Shown here piece by piece: positions 1 to 6,051 of a stretch of 39,873 nt of DNA. How positions within the stretch are numbered: the first letter of the stretch is position 1; the number at the start of each line of letters is the position of its first letter. This stretch comes from a virus. The notes under the pieces are model-generated. The model searched no databases, was not told where the DNA came from, and saw only the letters and a list, made by a program, of their open reading frames with translations. The position numbers and the translations under genes were made by a program. The DNA is taken from the IMG/VR virus record IMGVR_UViG_3300042520_000127, positions 1 to 39,873 of that record; one strand, given 5' to 3'.

Positions 1-128
1 CCTACGGGATCCCCAGTACAGTAAAATAACCCTGTCCCGAAATCAACCGAAAGGCGAAAACATGGACACAATGATCAAGCACTGCAAGTGCGGTAGTTGG
101 ATTTACGGTAACAATGTTTGCGAAGTAT
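1..128. repeat. terminal direct repeat (left copy)
   Basis: These 128 bases recur at 39746-39873 with one difference, C at position 2 against T at 39747. The exact match runs from position 3 to 128. This fits a circular or circularly permuted genome whose assembled ends overlap. The repeat holds the last codons of the gene ending at 39774 and the start of the gene at 62. The mismatch is in the third position of a Pro codon, so it is silent and could be a population variant or an end error. Confidence 0.93.
15..27 (+). promoter_or_regulatory. candidate promoter -10 region (AGTACARTAAAAT motif)
   Basis: AGTACAGTAAAAT lies about 35 bases before the gene at 62. It matches 12 of 13 bases of a motif at 19164 that also sits just before a gene start. 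TACAGT resembles a -10 box, but no clear -35 box is visible. The motif overlaps the end of the preceding gene in the circular map. It is followed by CCCTGTCCCGA (30-40), whose reverse complement occurs at 31639-31649. Confidence 0.35.
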
Positions 129-151
129 GCAGAAAGTTGGCGAACGGCTGA
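62..151 (+). CDS. small zinc-ribbon-like protein (29 aa)
   Basis: This 29-residue ORF has an ATG preceded by a purine-rich ribosome site (GAAAGGCG). It carries CKC near residues 8-10 and CEVC at 20-23, which suggests a small metal-binding knuckle. The function is unknown. It starts just after a candidate promoter, and its stop lies four bases before the likely start of the transglycosylase gene, so the two are probably translationally coupled. It resembles the other short double-CxxC proteins encoded at 33696, 38470, 38980 and 39374. The same start is repeated at 39807 because of the terminal redundancy. Confidence 0.7.
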   Translation: MDTMIKHCKCGSWIYGNNVCEVCRKLANG

Positions 152-154
152 GCG

Positions 155-559
155 CTGAAGCACGTTGCGCAGATCCTTTTAAGCGCTGCTTTGGCAGTAG
201 GGTTTGTTTTTATCTCCCCAGCACAGGCTCAGGCTCCAACTGATTTTGTTTCTAAGTTAGCGCCTAAACCGTATGCACAGCACAAAGTCAATGCAATTTG
301 GGGCAACACTAAGCAGTTCAGGTGCCTGGCGATTTTGTGGGGCAAAGAGAGTGCGTGGAACCCTAAGGCGTTCAACCCAATCAAGGTTGGGGGACGCAAC
401 GCGGGTGGCATACCTCAGATCTTGGGTTTATCCCCAAATCTGCACCCTCATGTGCAAATTGATCGTGGACTTAAATACATTATCCACAGGTACGACACAC
501 CATGTAAAGCGTGGGAGTTTTGGCAATCAAAAGCAAAGAAGGGCACAGGTTGGTACTGA
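155..559 (+). CDS. secreted lytic transglycosylase-like protein
   Basis: The protein has the core of actinobacterial SLT-like transglycosylases: CLAILWGKESAWNP with the likely catalytic Glu in KES, then AGGIPQIL, then QIDRGLKYI with RYDTPCKAW, and it ends in GTGWY. It should cleave peptidoglycan glycan strands outside the membrane, during entry or lysis. The usual start codons give only TTG at 191, which would cut the signal peptide in half. Reading from CTG at 155 gives KH followed by a hydrophobic stretch and SPAQAQA, a good signal peptide with an AxA cleavage site. I therefore prefer a CTG start coupled to the upstream stop at 149-151. The family call is strong and the start is uncertain. 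Confidence 0.8.
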   Translation: MKHVAQILLSAALAVGFVFISPAQAQAPTDFVSKLAPKPYAQHKVNAIWGNTKQFRCLAILWGKESAWNPKAFNPIKVGGRNAGGIPQILGLSPNLHPHVQIDRGLKYIIHRYDTPCKAWEFWQSKAKKGTGWY

Positions 560-681
560 TGACACGTGAATACATTACAAAAGCGCACTACCCTGACGCG
601 TCACCCTTTGGGCTACCTTTGCGGGTAGACATACCCAACGTGGATCCCGCAGAATGGGAAGATGACGACGACGATGATTGA
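559..681 (+). CDS. small acidic hypothetical protein (40 aa)
   Basis: This 40-residue ORF begins with an ATG overlapping the TGA of the transglycosylase gene (ATGA). It ends in an acidic tail of six Asp after EWE. Its last 20 bases overlap the HNH gene in another frame. Tight packing with both neighbours supports expression. I do not recognise the family. The Asp repeat comes from the same GACGAC bases that encode the Thr-rich start of the next protein. Confidence 0.5.
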   Translation: MTREYITKAHYPDASPFGLPLRVDIPNVDPAEWEDDDDDD

Positions 682-1009
682 CTCAAAGATTGTTGCGCTG
701 GTTGAAGAGCGCGCAAGTTGGTATTGCGAAGTCTGTGGCAAAGTGGCAACTGAGTCAATGGCGTTGCACCACCGCAAACTGAAGTCACGTGGGGGTAAGG
801 ACAGCGCAAGCAACCTGATCCGAGTTCATCATTCCTGTCACAACATGAGTACGGGCAGTATTCACGCGAACCCTGCTTGGGCTGAGGACATGGGGTACAT
901 GGTTGCCTCATGGCAAGAGCCTCATGAAGCGCCTATGCACTTGCCTGACGGCAGAATTGTTTTATTACAAAATGACGGTACAATAATTACATTAGAGGAA
1001 GGCAAATAA
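662..1009 (+). CDS. HNH endonuclease
   Basis: This is a compact HNH nuclease. CEVC at residues 22-25 and a later Cys-His pair form the zinc-binding frame. LHHRKLKSRGG (35-45) carries the catalytic His, followed by SNLIRVHHSCHN (50-61) with the Asn and metal-binding His. HNH nucleases in tailed phages often assist terminase-driven packaging or act in DNA processing. This one lies about 5 kb before the terminase genes and directly before ssb. The start is uncertain: ATG 662 or ATG 674 (beginning MIDSKIV) both keep the whole domain. A GGGAAG sequence lies just upstream. Confidence 0.85.
   Translation: MTTTMIDSKIVALVEERASWYCEVCGKVATESMALHHRKLKSRGGKDSASNLIRVHHSCHNMSTGSIHANPAWAEDMGYMVASWQEPHEAPMHLPDGRIVLLQNDGTIITLEEGK
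957..984 (+). promoter_or_regulatory. candidate sigma70-like promoter for ssb
   Basis: TTGTTT (957-962), a 16-base spacer and TACAAT (979-984) form a reasonable promoter inside the end of the HNH gene, 25 bases before the ssb ATG. An AGAGGAAGG ribosome site lies between. This is a motif match only. Confidence 0.3.
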
Positions 1010-1372
1010 ATGGACATCACGATTAAGGGCAATTTGGGGACGGATCCAGAACTGAAGTTCACCAAGAACAACAAGGCATACGTCAGTTTCAGTTTGGCTT
1101 ACACGCCACGCGTGAAGCAAGGTGAAGCATGGGTGGACGGCGAAACAATTTGGTTCAGAGCAGTGCAGTGGGGTGAGAAGTCAGAAATCCTCATGGACAA
1201 CCTATCCAAAGGCGACACTGTCTTGGTACAGGGATCATGGAAGCCAAGCACCTACACCACCAAAGAGGGCATTGAAAAGACAGGGCTGGAGTTGAACGTG
1301 GCTGAGATTGGTAAAGTCATTAAGGCTGGCGCTCGCGCACCTAGACAACAGACTGAGGCTGCACCGTGGTAG
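1010..1372 (+). CDS. ssb: single-stranded DNA-binding protein
   Basis: This 120-residue OB-fold protein starts MDITIKGNLGTDPELKFT, with VSFSLAYT, WFRAVQWGEKSE, LSKGDTVLVQGSW and GLELNVAEIG following in the order typical of bacterial and phage SSB. It coats single-stranded DNA during replication and recombination. The C-terminus is short (TEAAPW) and lacks the acidic DDDIPF-type tip that recruits host partners in bacterial SSB, so those contacts may be reduced or phage-specific. The ATG directly follows the HNH stop, and the next gene overlaps its end. Confidence 0.92.
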   Translation: MDITIKGNLGTDPELKFTKNNKAYVSFSLAYTPRVKQGEAWVDGETIWFRAVQWGEKSEILMDNLSKGDTVLVQGSWKPSTYTTKEGIEKTGLELNVAEIGKVIKAGARAPRQQTEAAPW

Positions 1373-1572
1373 ATCCAAACTGGCTATCAGCAAATCAAAC
1401 GGCTGAGCGCTTGAACATTACACTCAACCACTTGCGTCAATTACAGTTTCGCAAGCAACTTGTGTGGAAAAGCAAGCAAGGCAAGTCTGTGTTTTACTTA
1501 GATGATGACGTGACAGCCTACGCAGACGCAAAGCGGGTGAAAAATGAAGTTAGACAAAGAAAGAGTGCATGA
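1366..1572 (+). CDS. helix-turn-helix DNA-binding protein (excisionase/MerR-like)
   Basis: This 68-residue protein has the small winged-helix pattern LSANQTAERLNITLNHLRQLQF, then YLDDDVTAYADAKR, as in excisionase-like and helix_turn_helix_17 proteins. It probably binds DNA as a regulator or recombination accessory factor. The GTG start overlaps the end of ssb by seven bases. No integrase is seen, so a true excisionase role is doubtful and regulation is more likely. Confidence 0.65.
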   Translation: MVDPNWLSANQTAERLNITLNHLRQLQFRKQLVWKSKQGKSVFYLDDDVTAYADAKRVKNEVRQRKSA

Positions 1573-1723
1573 CGCGCTGAACCTGTTTGCAGACAGTTTG
1601 AGATCCCGTGGCAAAGAGGATCTTGCGTTCATGATTGAAAATTACGACGTGTTGTTGAAAGAAGAGTGGCAAGCGGAAAACGCGCCAGTAACAAAGAAGC
1701 GCGCACCCCGTAATAAATCGTAG
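1544..1723 (+). CDS. hypothetical protein (59 aa)
   Basis: This 59-residue ORF starts at an ATG inside the end of the HTH gene (29-base overlap) after a GGGTGAAAA purine stretch. The predicted protein is charged and helical (MKLDKERVHDALNLFADSLR) and ends in a basic tail (KKRAPRNKS). I do not recognise it. Its place in the tightly packed run between ssb and the ParB gene supports it as a real gene. Confidence 0.55.
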   Translation: MKLDKERVHDALNLFADSLRSRGKEDLAFMIENYDVLLKEEWQAENAPVTKKRAPRNKS

Positions 1724-1732
1724 TATCTGCTC

Positions 1733-1945
1733 ATGACATTTACGATTGAGCGTGATCTCACTTTGGCTGAAATAGATGAGGCGATTGTTCATGCCTACAA
1801 AATGCTCAAAACAGATGAGTACGGCAACCGCATGGATTGGCGCAAGCGTGAACTATTGAGTGCCAGCATTGACGATCTACTTGACGCAAGATTACAAATC
1901 AGCGTAGAGTTGGCTCATGGAGATAATCAAGGCACAATTAACTGA
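1733..1945 (+). CDS. hypothetical protein (70 aa)
   Basis: This is a 70-residue, mostly helical acidic protein (MTFTIERDLTLAEIDEAIVH, then RELLSASIDDLLDARLQ). No known domain is recognised. It overlaps the start of the ParB-domain gene by 29 bases, so the two may be coupled. It could be an accessory of the modification cluster, but nothing in its sequence shows this. Confidence 0.55.
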   Translation: MTFTIERDLTLAEIDEAIVHAYKMLKTDEYGNRMDWRKRELLSASIDDLLDARLQISVELAHGDNQGTIN

Positions 1946-2588
1946 ATTAAACGAGTATGCAAAAAACCCACGCAAGGGCAACGTGGATCTGATTGCAGAG
2001 TCATTGTCAAAGTACGGTCAATACAAGCCAATCACCGTAAACAAAGACAACAACGAGATCCTTGCAGGCAATCACACCTTTCGCGCAGCAAAGCAGTTGG
2101 GTTGGGACACTATTGACGTGGTTTACGTTGATGTGGACTCAGAGACAGCGGCAAAGATTGTTGCAATAGACAACAGAGCCTCAGACATGGGTGAGTACGA
2201 CAACAAAGTGCTGGCTGATTTGCTTGACAGTATGGGCAACCTTGAAGGATCTGGATACACCTTTGACGAGTACGATGACCTGAAGGCTGAGATACAGGAA
2301 AGAGATTTGCCAACACTTGAACACAAAACACTTTTTGCTGCACTTGAAGTTGGCGAGAGTGGTCAATCAGGCACTCAGTTCATACCAACGCTGAGCGATT
2401 ACGCAGAGCGATACACCAACAAAGCAACACGTATGCTCATGCTGGACTATCACAATGACATCTACGTTTGGATAGTGGACGCGCTGATTGAATACCGCAC
2501 CGCAAACGGATTGACAAGCAACGGTGAAGCGATTTTGAAACTGGTTGAAGAGGCAGTTGATAGGAAGTGTCCACATGAACTTATCTGA
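1917..2588 (+). CDS. ParB/sulfiredoxin-fold domain protein
   Basis: The N-terminal 110 residues form a ParB-like domain: NEYAKNPRKG, then DLIAESLSKYGQYKPITVNK, then EILAGNHTFRAAKQLGW. The GNHTFRA box (51-57) matches the family's GxHRxxA signature, and EYDNKVLADLL follows. The C-terminal 110 residues are unfamiliar. Phage proteins with this domain occur beside DNA-modifying enzymes and may bind DNA or use nucleotides; the chromosome-partition role does not apply, since no ParA is present. It is the first gene of the hypermodification run and overlaps the dioxygenase gene by 14 bases. A targeting or loading role for the modification enzymes is inference. Confidence 0.8.
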   Translation: MEIIKAQLTELNEYAKNPRKGNVDLIAESLSKYGQYKPITVNKDNNEILAGNHTFRAAKQLGWDTIDVVYVDVDSETAAKIVAIDNRASDMGEYDNKVLADLLDSMGNLEGSGYTFDEYDDLKAEIQERDLPTLEHKTLFAALEVGESGQSGTQFIPTLSDYAERYTNKATRMLMLDYHNDIYVWIVDALIEYRTANGLTSNGEAILKLVEEAVDRKCPHELI

Positions 2589-3456
2589 GTTACCCGTACA
2601 CCGTATCAAGCGCGTCATGTCTGAAGAAGATGCAACCGCGCTGGTAGGTACTGTTGTTCCCGATTATGAGCCAAATTGCACTGAGGCTGGGATCTGGATT
2701 GACGACGACACTGAAGAAGTTATTTTTGTTTACTTTCCAATGGAGCAAGAGGTTGAACTGCTGAGAGCGTCTGTGTTGAACATCAACTACGGCACAACAA
2801 TCCGACAATCAACAGGCTTGAAAAACCAATCACGCACCTTTGGCATGGCACCACGCAAGATCTTTCAGAAGCGAGAGAGTTGCAGAGCAACCTCATTAGC
2901 GCATGAACAACCAAATGAACACGCAGTGCTGATTGCGTTTGCTGAGAAGTTTGCGCAGATGTACAAAGAGTTTGCGCCTGATCTTTACGAAGCAGATCGC
3001 AAAGCGCTTGCAGATAACAACGTGGCTGATGAGTGGCGCATGACTGATGACGCACTGTGGACGTCTGGAGTTGTCAATAAAGCCTCAACCCTGCCTTACC
3101 ACCGTGACGGGTTCAACTTTGCCACTTGGTCTGCAATGCCAGTGATCCGCAGAAAGATGAAGGGCGGATACCTGACGCTACCTGAATACAATTTCACTTG
3201 TTCATGTCGTGACGGCTGGGTGACATTCTTTGCAGGATACAAGTACGTGCATGGCGTGACACCAATGACGCCTAGCGCCAAAGACTCATACCGCTATTCA
3301 ATTGTTTACTACGCGTTGCGTGGCATGAAGGATTGCTTCACGTTTGCAGTAGAGACAGCCAAAGCACGTGAGAGCAGAACAAACCGTGAGGACAACATGG
3401 CAAAAGCGCTGAAAGGCGAAATACCTATGCCTCAGATTGGCGGCAAGAGTAAGTGA
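2575..3456 (+). CDS. TET/JBP-family 2-oxoglutarate/Fe(II) dioxygenase
   Basis: This protein of about 293 residues has the double-stranded beta-helix core of TET/JBP enzymes. YHRDGFNF gives the iron-binding His176 and Asp178, GGYLTLPEYN follows, then GYKYVHGVTPM with distal His226, then YRYSIVYYALRGMKDC with the 2-oxoglutarate-binding Arg240. Known family members oxidise the 5-methyl of thymine (JBP) or 5-methylcytosine (TET, phage TET) in DNA to hydroxymethyl. The ATG at 2575 is chosen because AGGAAG precedes it and it overlaps the ParB gene only slightly. The gene is joined to the next by a GTGA overlap. Whether it acts on T or 5mC cannot be decided from sequence. Confidence 0.83.
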   Translation: MNLSELPVHRIKRVMSEEDATALVGTVVPDYEPNCTEAGIWIDDDTEEVIFVYFPMEQEVELLRASVLNINYGTTIRQSTGLKNQSRTFGMAPRKIFQKRESCRATSLAHEQPNEHAVLIAFAEKFAQMYKEFAPDLYEADRKALADNNVADEWRMTDDALWTSGVVNKASTLPYHRDGFNFATWSAMPVIRRKMKGGYLTLPEYNFTCSCRDGWVTFFAGYKYVHGVTPMTPSAKDSYRYSIVYYALRGMKDCFTFAVETAKARESRTNREDNMAKALKGEIPMPQIGGKSK

Positions 3457-4337
3457 GCCTTTGGGCTGATTACACTCAATTCCACGAAGCGCAGACTCAA
3501 TCGCGTGACATGGATCCTGCGTACCCAGTGTTGAAATGGTTTGCTGACTCAATGAACCGTGAAAGCGGATTGTGGCTGACGTTTTTGTTTGTTGGCTACT
3601 ACCACATGGGATCAGCGCTCAAAGCGTTCAGCCTGTATCCAACATTGACCGTTCCAGATGAGGCAACCTTGAAATTGCCTATTGCTCAACCGCGCAGATC
3701 TCACAGAGCAACATTGCGGTTTGCGCAACACCTTGACTCACTATGCGCCAAAGCAGAGCAACACGGTGGCTTGGGGGCTTGGTTGGATAGTGCAAGCACG
3801 TCTGAGGATCCGCTGACAAATTGGAAAACACTTAACGATGAATTGACAACGGTGTACGGCAATGGGCGCTGGGCTGCATACAAAACAGCAGAGATCTTGA
3901 TGAAGTCTCACGGGTTCAACCTTGCAGCACCCGACATGGGCAACGCTAATTCAAGTGGACCACGCAAGGGACTGGGCTTGTTCTTTCCTGGACTACCGCA
4001 AGGCAACTCACCCGCTGAGATTGCATACCTAGATGAACTGAGCCTGAAGGTGGTTGAAAACCTCACAGGCAAAACCTCACAAGTAAGCATTGAAACGGCT
4101 GAAACCTCACTGTGCGATTTCTACGCGCTGAACAAAGGGCGCTACTACGTCGGTATTGACATTGATGAAATGCAGGAACAGTTGTTGCGTGTACCGTCGG
4201 ATCTAACTGCCTTGGCGTTCAAAGCGCGATACGAGACACTGCCACACGCATACTTAGGTGAATTGAACGGCTGGGAAGGCATAGACAAAAAGCGCAAAGG
4301 CGTTTACCGTGACACAAAGCAGATTGCACTGAGATGA
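3453..4337 (+). CDS. amino acid:DNA transferase-like protein (aGPT-PPlase/AADT family)
   Basis: This 294-residue protein resembles the alpha-glutamyl/putrescinyl thymine pyrophosphorylase (aGPT-PPlase, AADT) families, which have a DNA-glycosylase-like helical fold. Seen here are YGNGRWAAYKTAEIL (135-149), APDMGNANSSGPRKGLGLFF (159-178) with a conserved-looking Asp161, and ETAETSLCDFYALNKGRYY (214-232). Characterised members replace the phosphate of a phosphorylated 5-hydroxymethyl pyrimidine in DNA with an amino acid. The GTG start overlaps the dioxygenase stop, and the end overlaps the FAD gene by ATGA, so co-translation is likely. The assignment rests on motif memory and on neighbours, and needs a profile search. 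Confidence 0.72.
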   Translation: MSLWADYTQFHEAQTQSRDMDPAYPVLKWFADSMNRESGLWLTFLFVGYYHMGSALKAFSLYPTLTVPDEATLKLPIAQPRRSHRATLRFAQHLDSLCAKAEQHGGLGAWLDSASTSEDPLTNWKTLNDELTTVYGNGRWAAYKTAEILMKSHGFNLAAPDMGNANSSGPRKGLGLFFPGLPQGNSPAEIAYLDELSLKVVENLTGKTSQVSIETAETSLCDFYALNKGRYYVGIDIDEMQEQLLRVPSDLTALAFKARYETLPHAYLGELNGWEGIDKKRKGVYRDTKQIALR

Positions 4338-5149
4338 AACTAATTGTTATTGGCGCTGGCATTGCAGGATCTTCAACCACGCGTATTGCACGTGATAAAG
4401 GCTGGGACGTAACGCTGATTGACCACGCGCCTGAGCAGTCTGCGTCAAGATCTGCCCTTGCCACGATACGCCCAACATGGTTCGACAAATCCGAGCGTGA
4501 TGACCTTGAAAGATCTTGGGAGTGGTACAGCGCTTGGGGTGCAGCAGGATCCAGAGAAGCGTATGTATCAAATTGGCGCAACCGAGAAGTAAACAAACAA
4601 AAGGATTGGTGGCTGGTAGATCCGATTACGCCATTGGTTGCACCAGATCTCATTGAGCGCGTTGTTGGCGTCTATCCAAACTACGTCACAACTGACTCAG
4701 GACAAATCATTGAGGCTGACGCTATTTTGAATTGCACAGGCGCATACGGGGCAGATCTATCACGTGACGTGACATTGTTTGCGGGTGTCACCTGGATCTC
4801 GCACAACGCTGAATTAGATTATTCACCGTACCGCGTTCATCACCTAAGACCATACAAATCACTCTCAGCAGCACAAATCAACGGCGTGACGCGTGTCGGA
4901 TCTTCAATTGCTGCAACCGCTGACAAGGCAATAGATGACGCAAAAGAGATGTTGATGACGGCGCTTGCATTGGGGATAGTCAAGTCAGGTGATTGGGAGA
5001 TGTCATTAGGCTGGCGAGCAAAGGGCAAAGGCGGCATACCGATTTACCCAGAGTTAGGTGAGCGCAATGCTTATTTCTCAGGATTAGCCAGAAGCGGATA
5101 CGGGCTATCACCTGCTATCGCTGAGAAGTGGATTGATAGTTTGCGTTAA
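4334..5149 (+). CDS. small FAD-dependent oxidoreductase/lyase (DAO-like)
   Basis: This 271-residue flavoprotein has an N-terminal Rossmann dinucleotide site VIGAGIAGSS (GxGxxG at 7-12) with Asp30 closing the second strand (VTLID). An ILNCTGAYG segment (about 131-139) matches the second FAD-contact motif of D-amino-acid-oxidase-like enzymes, and the C-terminus has FSGLARSGYGLSPAIAEKW. It is shorter than cellular DAO enzymes (usually 330-400). In thymidine hypermodification pathways, flavin-dependent lyases process the amino acid placed on the base. That is the likely role here, as the gene overlaps the transferase gene and stands before the kinase gene. Confidence 0.8.
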   Translation: MKLIVIGAGIAGSSTTRIARDKGWDVTLIDHAPEQSASRSALATIRPTWFDKSERDDLERSWEWYSAWGAAGSREAYVSNWRNREVNKQKDWWLVDPITPLVAPDLIERVVGVYPNYVTTDSGQIIEADAILNCTGAYGADLSRDVTLFAGVTWISHNAELDYSPYRVHHLRPYKSLSAAQINGVTRVGSSIAATADKAIDDAKEMLMTALALGIVKSGDWEMSLGWRAKGKGGIPIYPELGERNAYFSGLARSGYGLSPAIAEKWIDSLR

Positions 5150-5211
5150 TTACAAAACACAGTTAGATTACGGCTACTGGCAGGCAACCGCCTGTTGAGT
5201 GCTGGACAACA

Positions 5212-5238
5212 CCTCTATTCAATCTGAGTAGGGGTTTT
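5212..5238 (+). terminator. candidate intrinsic terminator
   Basis: CCTCTATTC and GAGTAGGGG can form a 9-bp stem (two G-U pairs) with loop AATCT, followed by TTTT. A short hairpin (CAGGC/GCCTG, 5181-5194) precedes it. It sits in the 109-base gap between the FAD and kinase genes and may attenuate transcription between them. Confidence 0.45.
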
Positions 5239-5258
5239 GTTCGATAGAGGGGGCAAAA

Positions 5259-5792
5259 ATGAAGATCATTTACTTGATAGGCGCGCCAGGATCAGGCAAA
5301 ACAACTTTGACAGAAGCATTTACACACGATTGGAGAGACCACGCCAAACATGAGCAACCAATCAAATTCAGAACCCACCATACCCCGCATGGCGACGCAC
5401 TCTCACTTGGCTGGCTTAGACCAGCGTTTGGCGGAACAGACACGCTTGGCAATACGGCGATACTTGCGATTGAACCGTGGCTACCCAACATCGCCAAAGA
5501 CTATTCAATCATCTATGGAGAAGGCGACAGACTAGCCAACTCACGTTTTTTTGATTTGTGCAAGGGCATTGGAGAGTTCCACCTGTTCTACTTGAACACT
5601 GAGCCTTCAATTTGCGCTGAACGTCGCGCACAAAGATCCTTATTGACAGGCAAGACACAAAACCCTACTTGGGTTAAAGGCAGAGAGACTAAGCACAGAA
5701 ACCTTGCAAGCACGTACAAGGCGTTTGAAATACCTTCAGGGCTAACACCTCAGGCTGGCGCGGATCTCATGCGTAATGTAATCTTTTCCTGA
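5259..5792 (+). CDS. P-loop kinase, probable 5-hydroxymethylpyrimidine DNA kinase
   Basis: This 177-residue P-loop NTPase has Walker A GAPGSGKTT (8-16), a GGTDTLG segment near 58-64, GEGDRLANSRFF (87-98), which resembles the acceptor/Walker B part of this group, and a basic lid ERRAQRSLLTGKTQNPTWVKG. Phage 5-hmdU DNA kinases of this size phosphorylate the hydroxymethyl group in DNA, activating it for the amino acid transferase. The AGAGGGGG ribosome site before the ATG is strong. A possible terminator lies upstream, so expression may be set apart from the four preceding genes. A generic nucleotide kinase is possible, but the neighbourhood favours DNA base modification. Confidence 0.75.
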   Translation: MKIIYLIGAPGSGKTTLTEAFTHDWRDHAKHEQPIKFRTHHTPHGDALSLGWLRPAFGGTDTLGNTAILAIEPWLPNIAKDYSIIYGEGDRLANSRFFDLCKGIGEFHLFYLNTEPSICAERRAQRSLLTGKTQNPTWVKGRETKHRNLASTYKAFEIPSGLTPQAGADLMRNVIFS

Positions 5793-5808
5793 TGAATAGG
5801 AAACATAG

Positions 5809-6051
5809 ATGAGAAAACATGTTGGTAAGGCAAACAAACCTGCGTCTCTATTTGATTGCGATTTAAACGAGATTAATGAGTTTGCAGATTACGTAAAGAC
5901 TCAAACAACCCTTAAAATAATGCGCACGATTGAAAACAAAATAATTGACCACGTGTTAGATAACTCTTGCTGGCAGTTGTGCGATTACACAGACACATTA
6001 CAAGAGATAGTAAATTTACTATCAACGGAAGTTGAAGCAAAACACACATGA
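5809..6051 (+). CDS. hypothetical protein (80 aa)
   Basis: This 80-residue, mainly helical protein (DLNEINEFADYVKTQTTL, ending LLSTEVEAKHT) has no domain I recognise. It begins 17 bases after the kinase gene with AGGAAACATAG upstream of its ATG, and overlaps the small terminase gene by ATGA. It could belong to either the modification or the packaging group. Confidence 0.6.
   Translation: MRKHVGKANKPASLFDCDLNEINEFADYVKTQTTLKIMRTIENKIIDHVLDNSCWQLCDYTDTLQEIVNLLSTEVEAKHT

Noticed and set aside
1366-1572. excisionase of a temperate phage
   Set aside because: The fold fits, but no integrase or repressor is recognised in this otherwise complete genome, so a lysogeny module is not supported. It is listed only as a DNA-binding protein.
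4219-4653. 144-residue ORF on the minus strand
   Set aside because: It lies opposite the end of the transferase gene and start of the FAD gene, has low-complexity Ser/Arg content and no ribosome site or family pattern. It is a shadow of the real genes.
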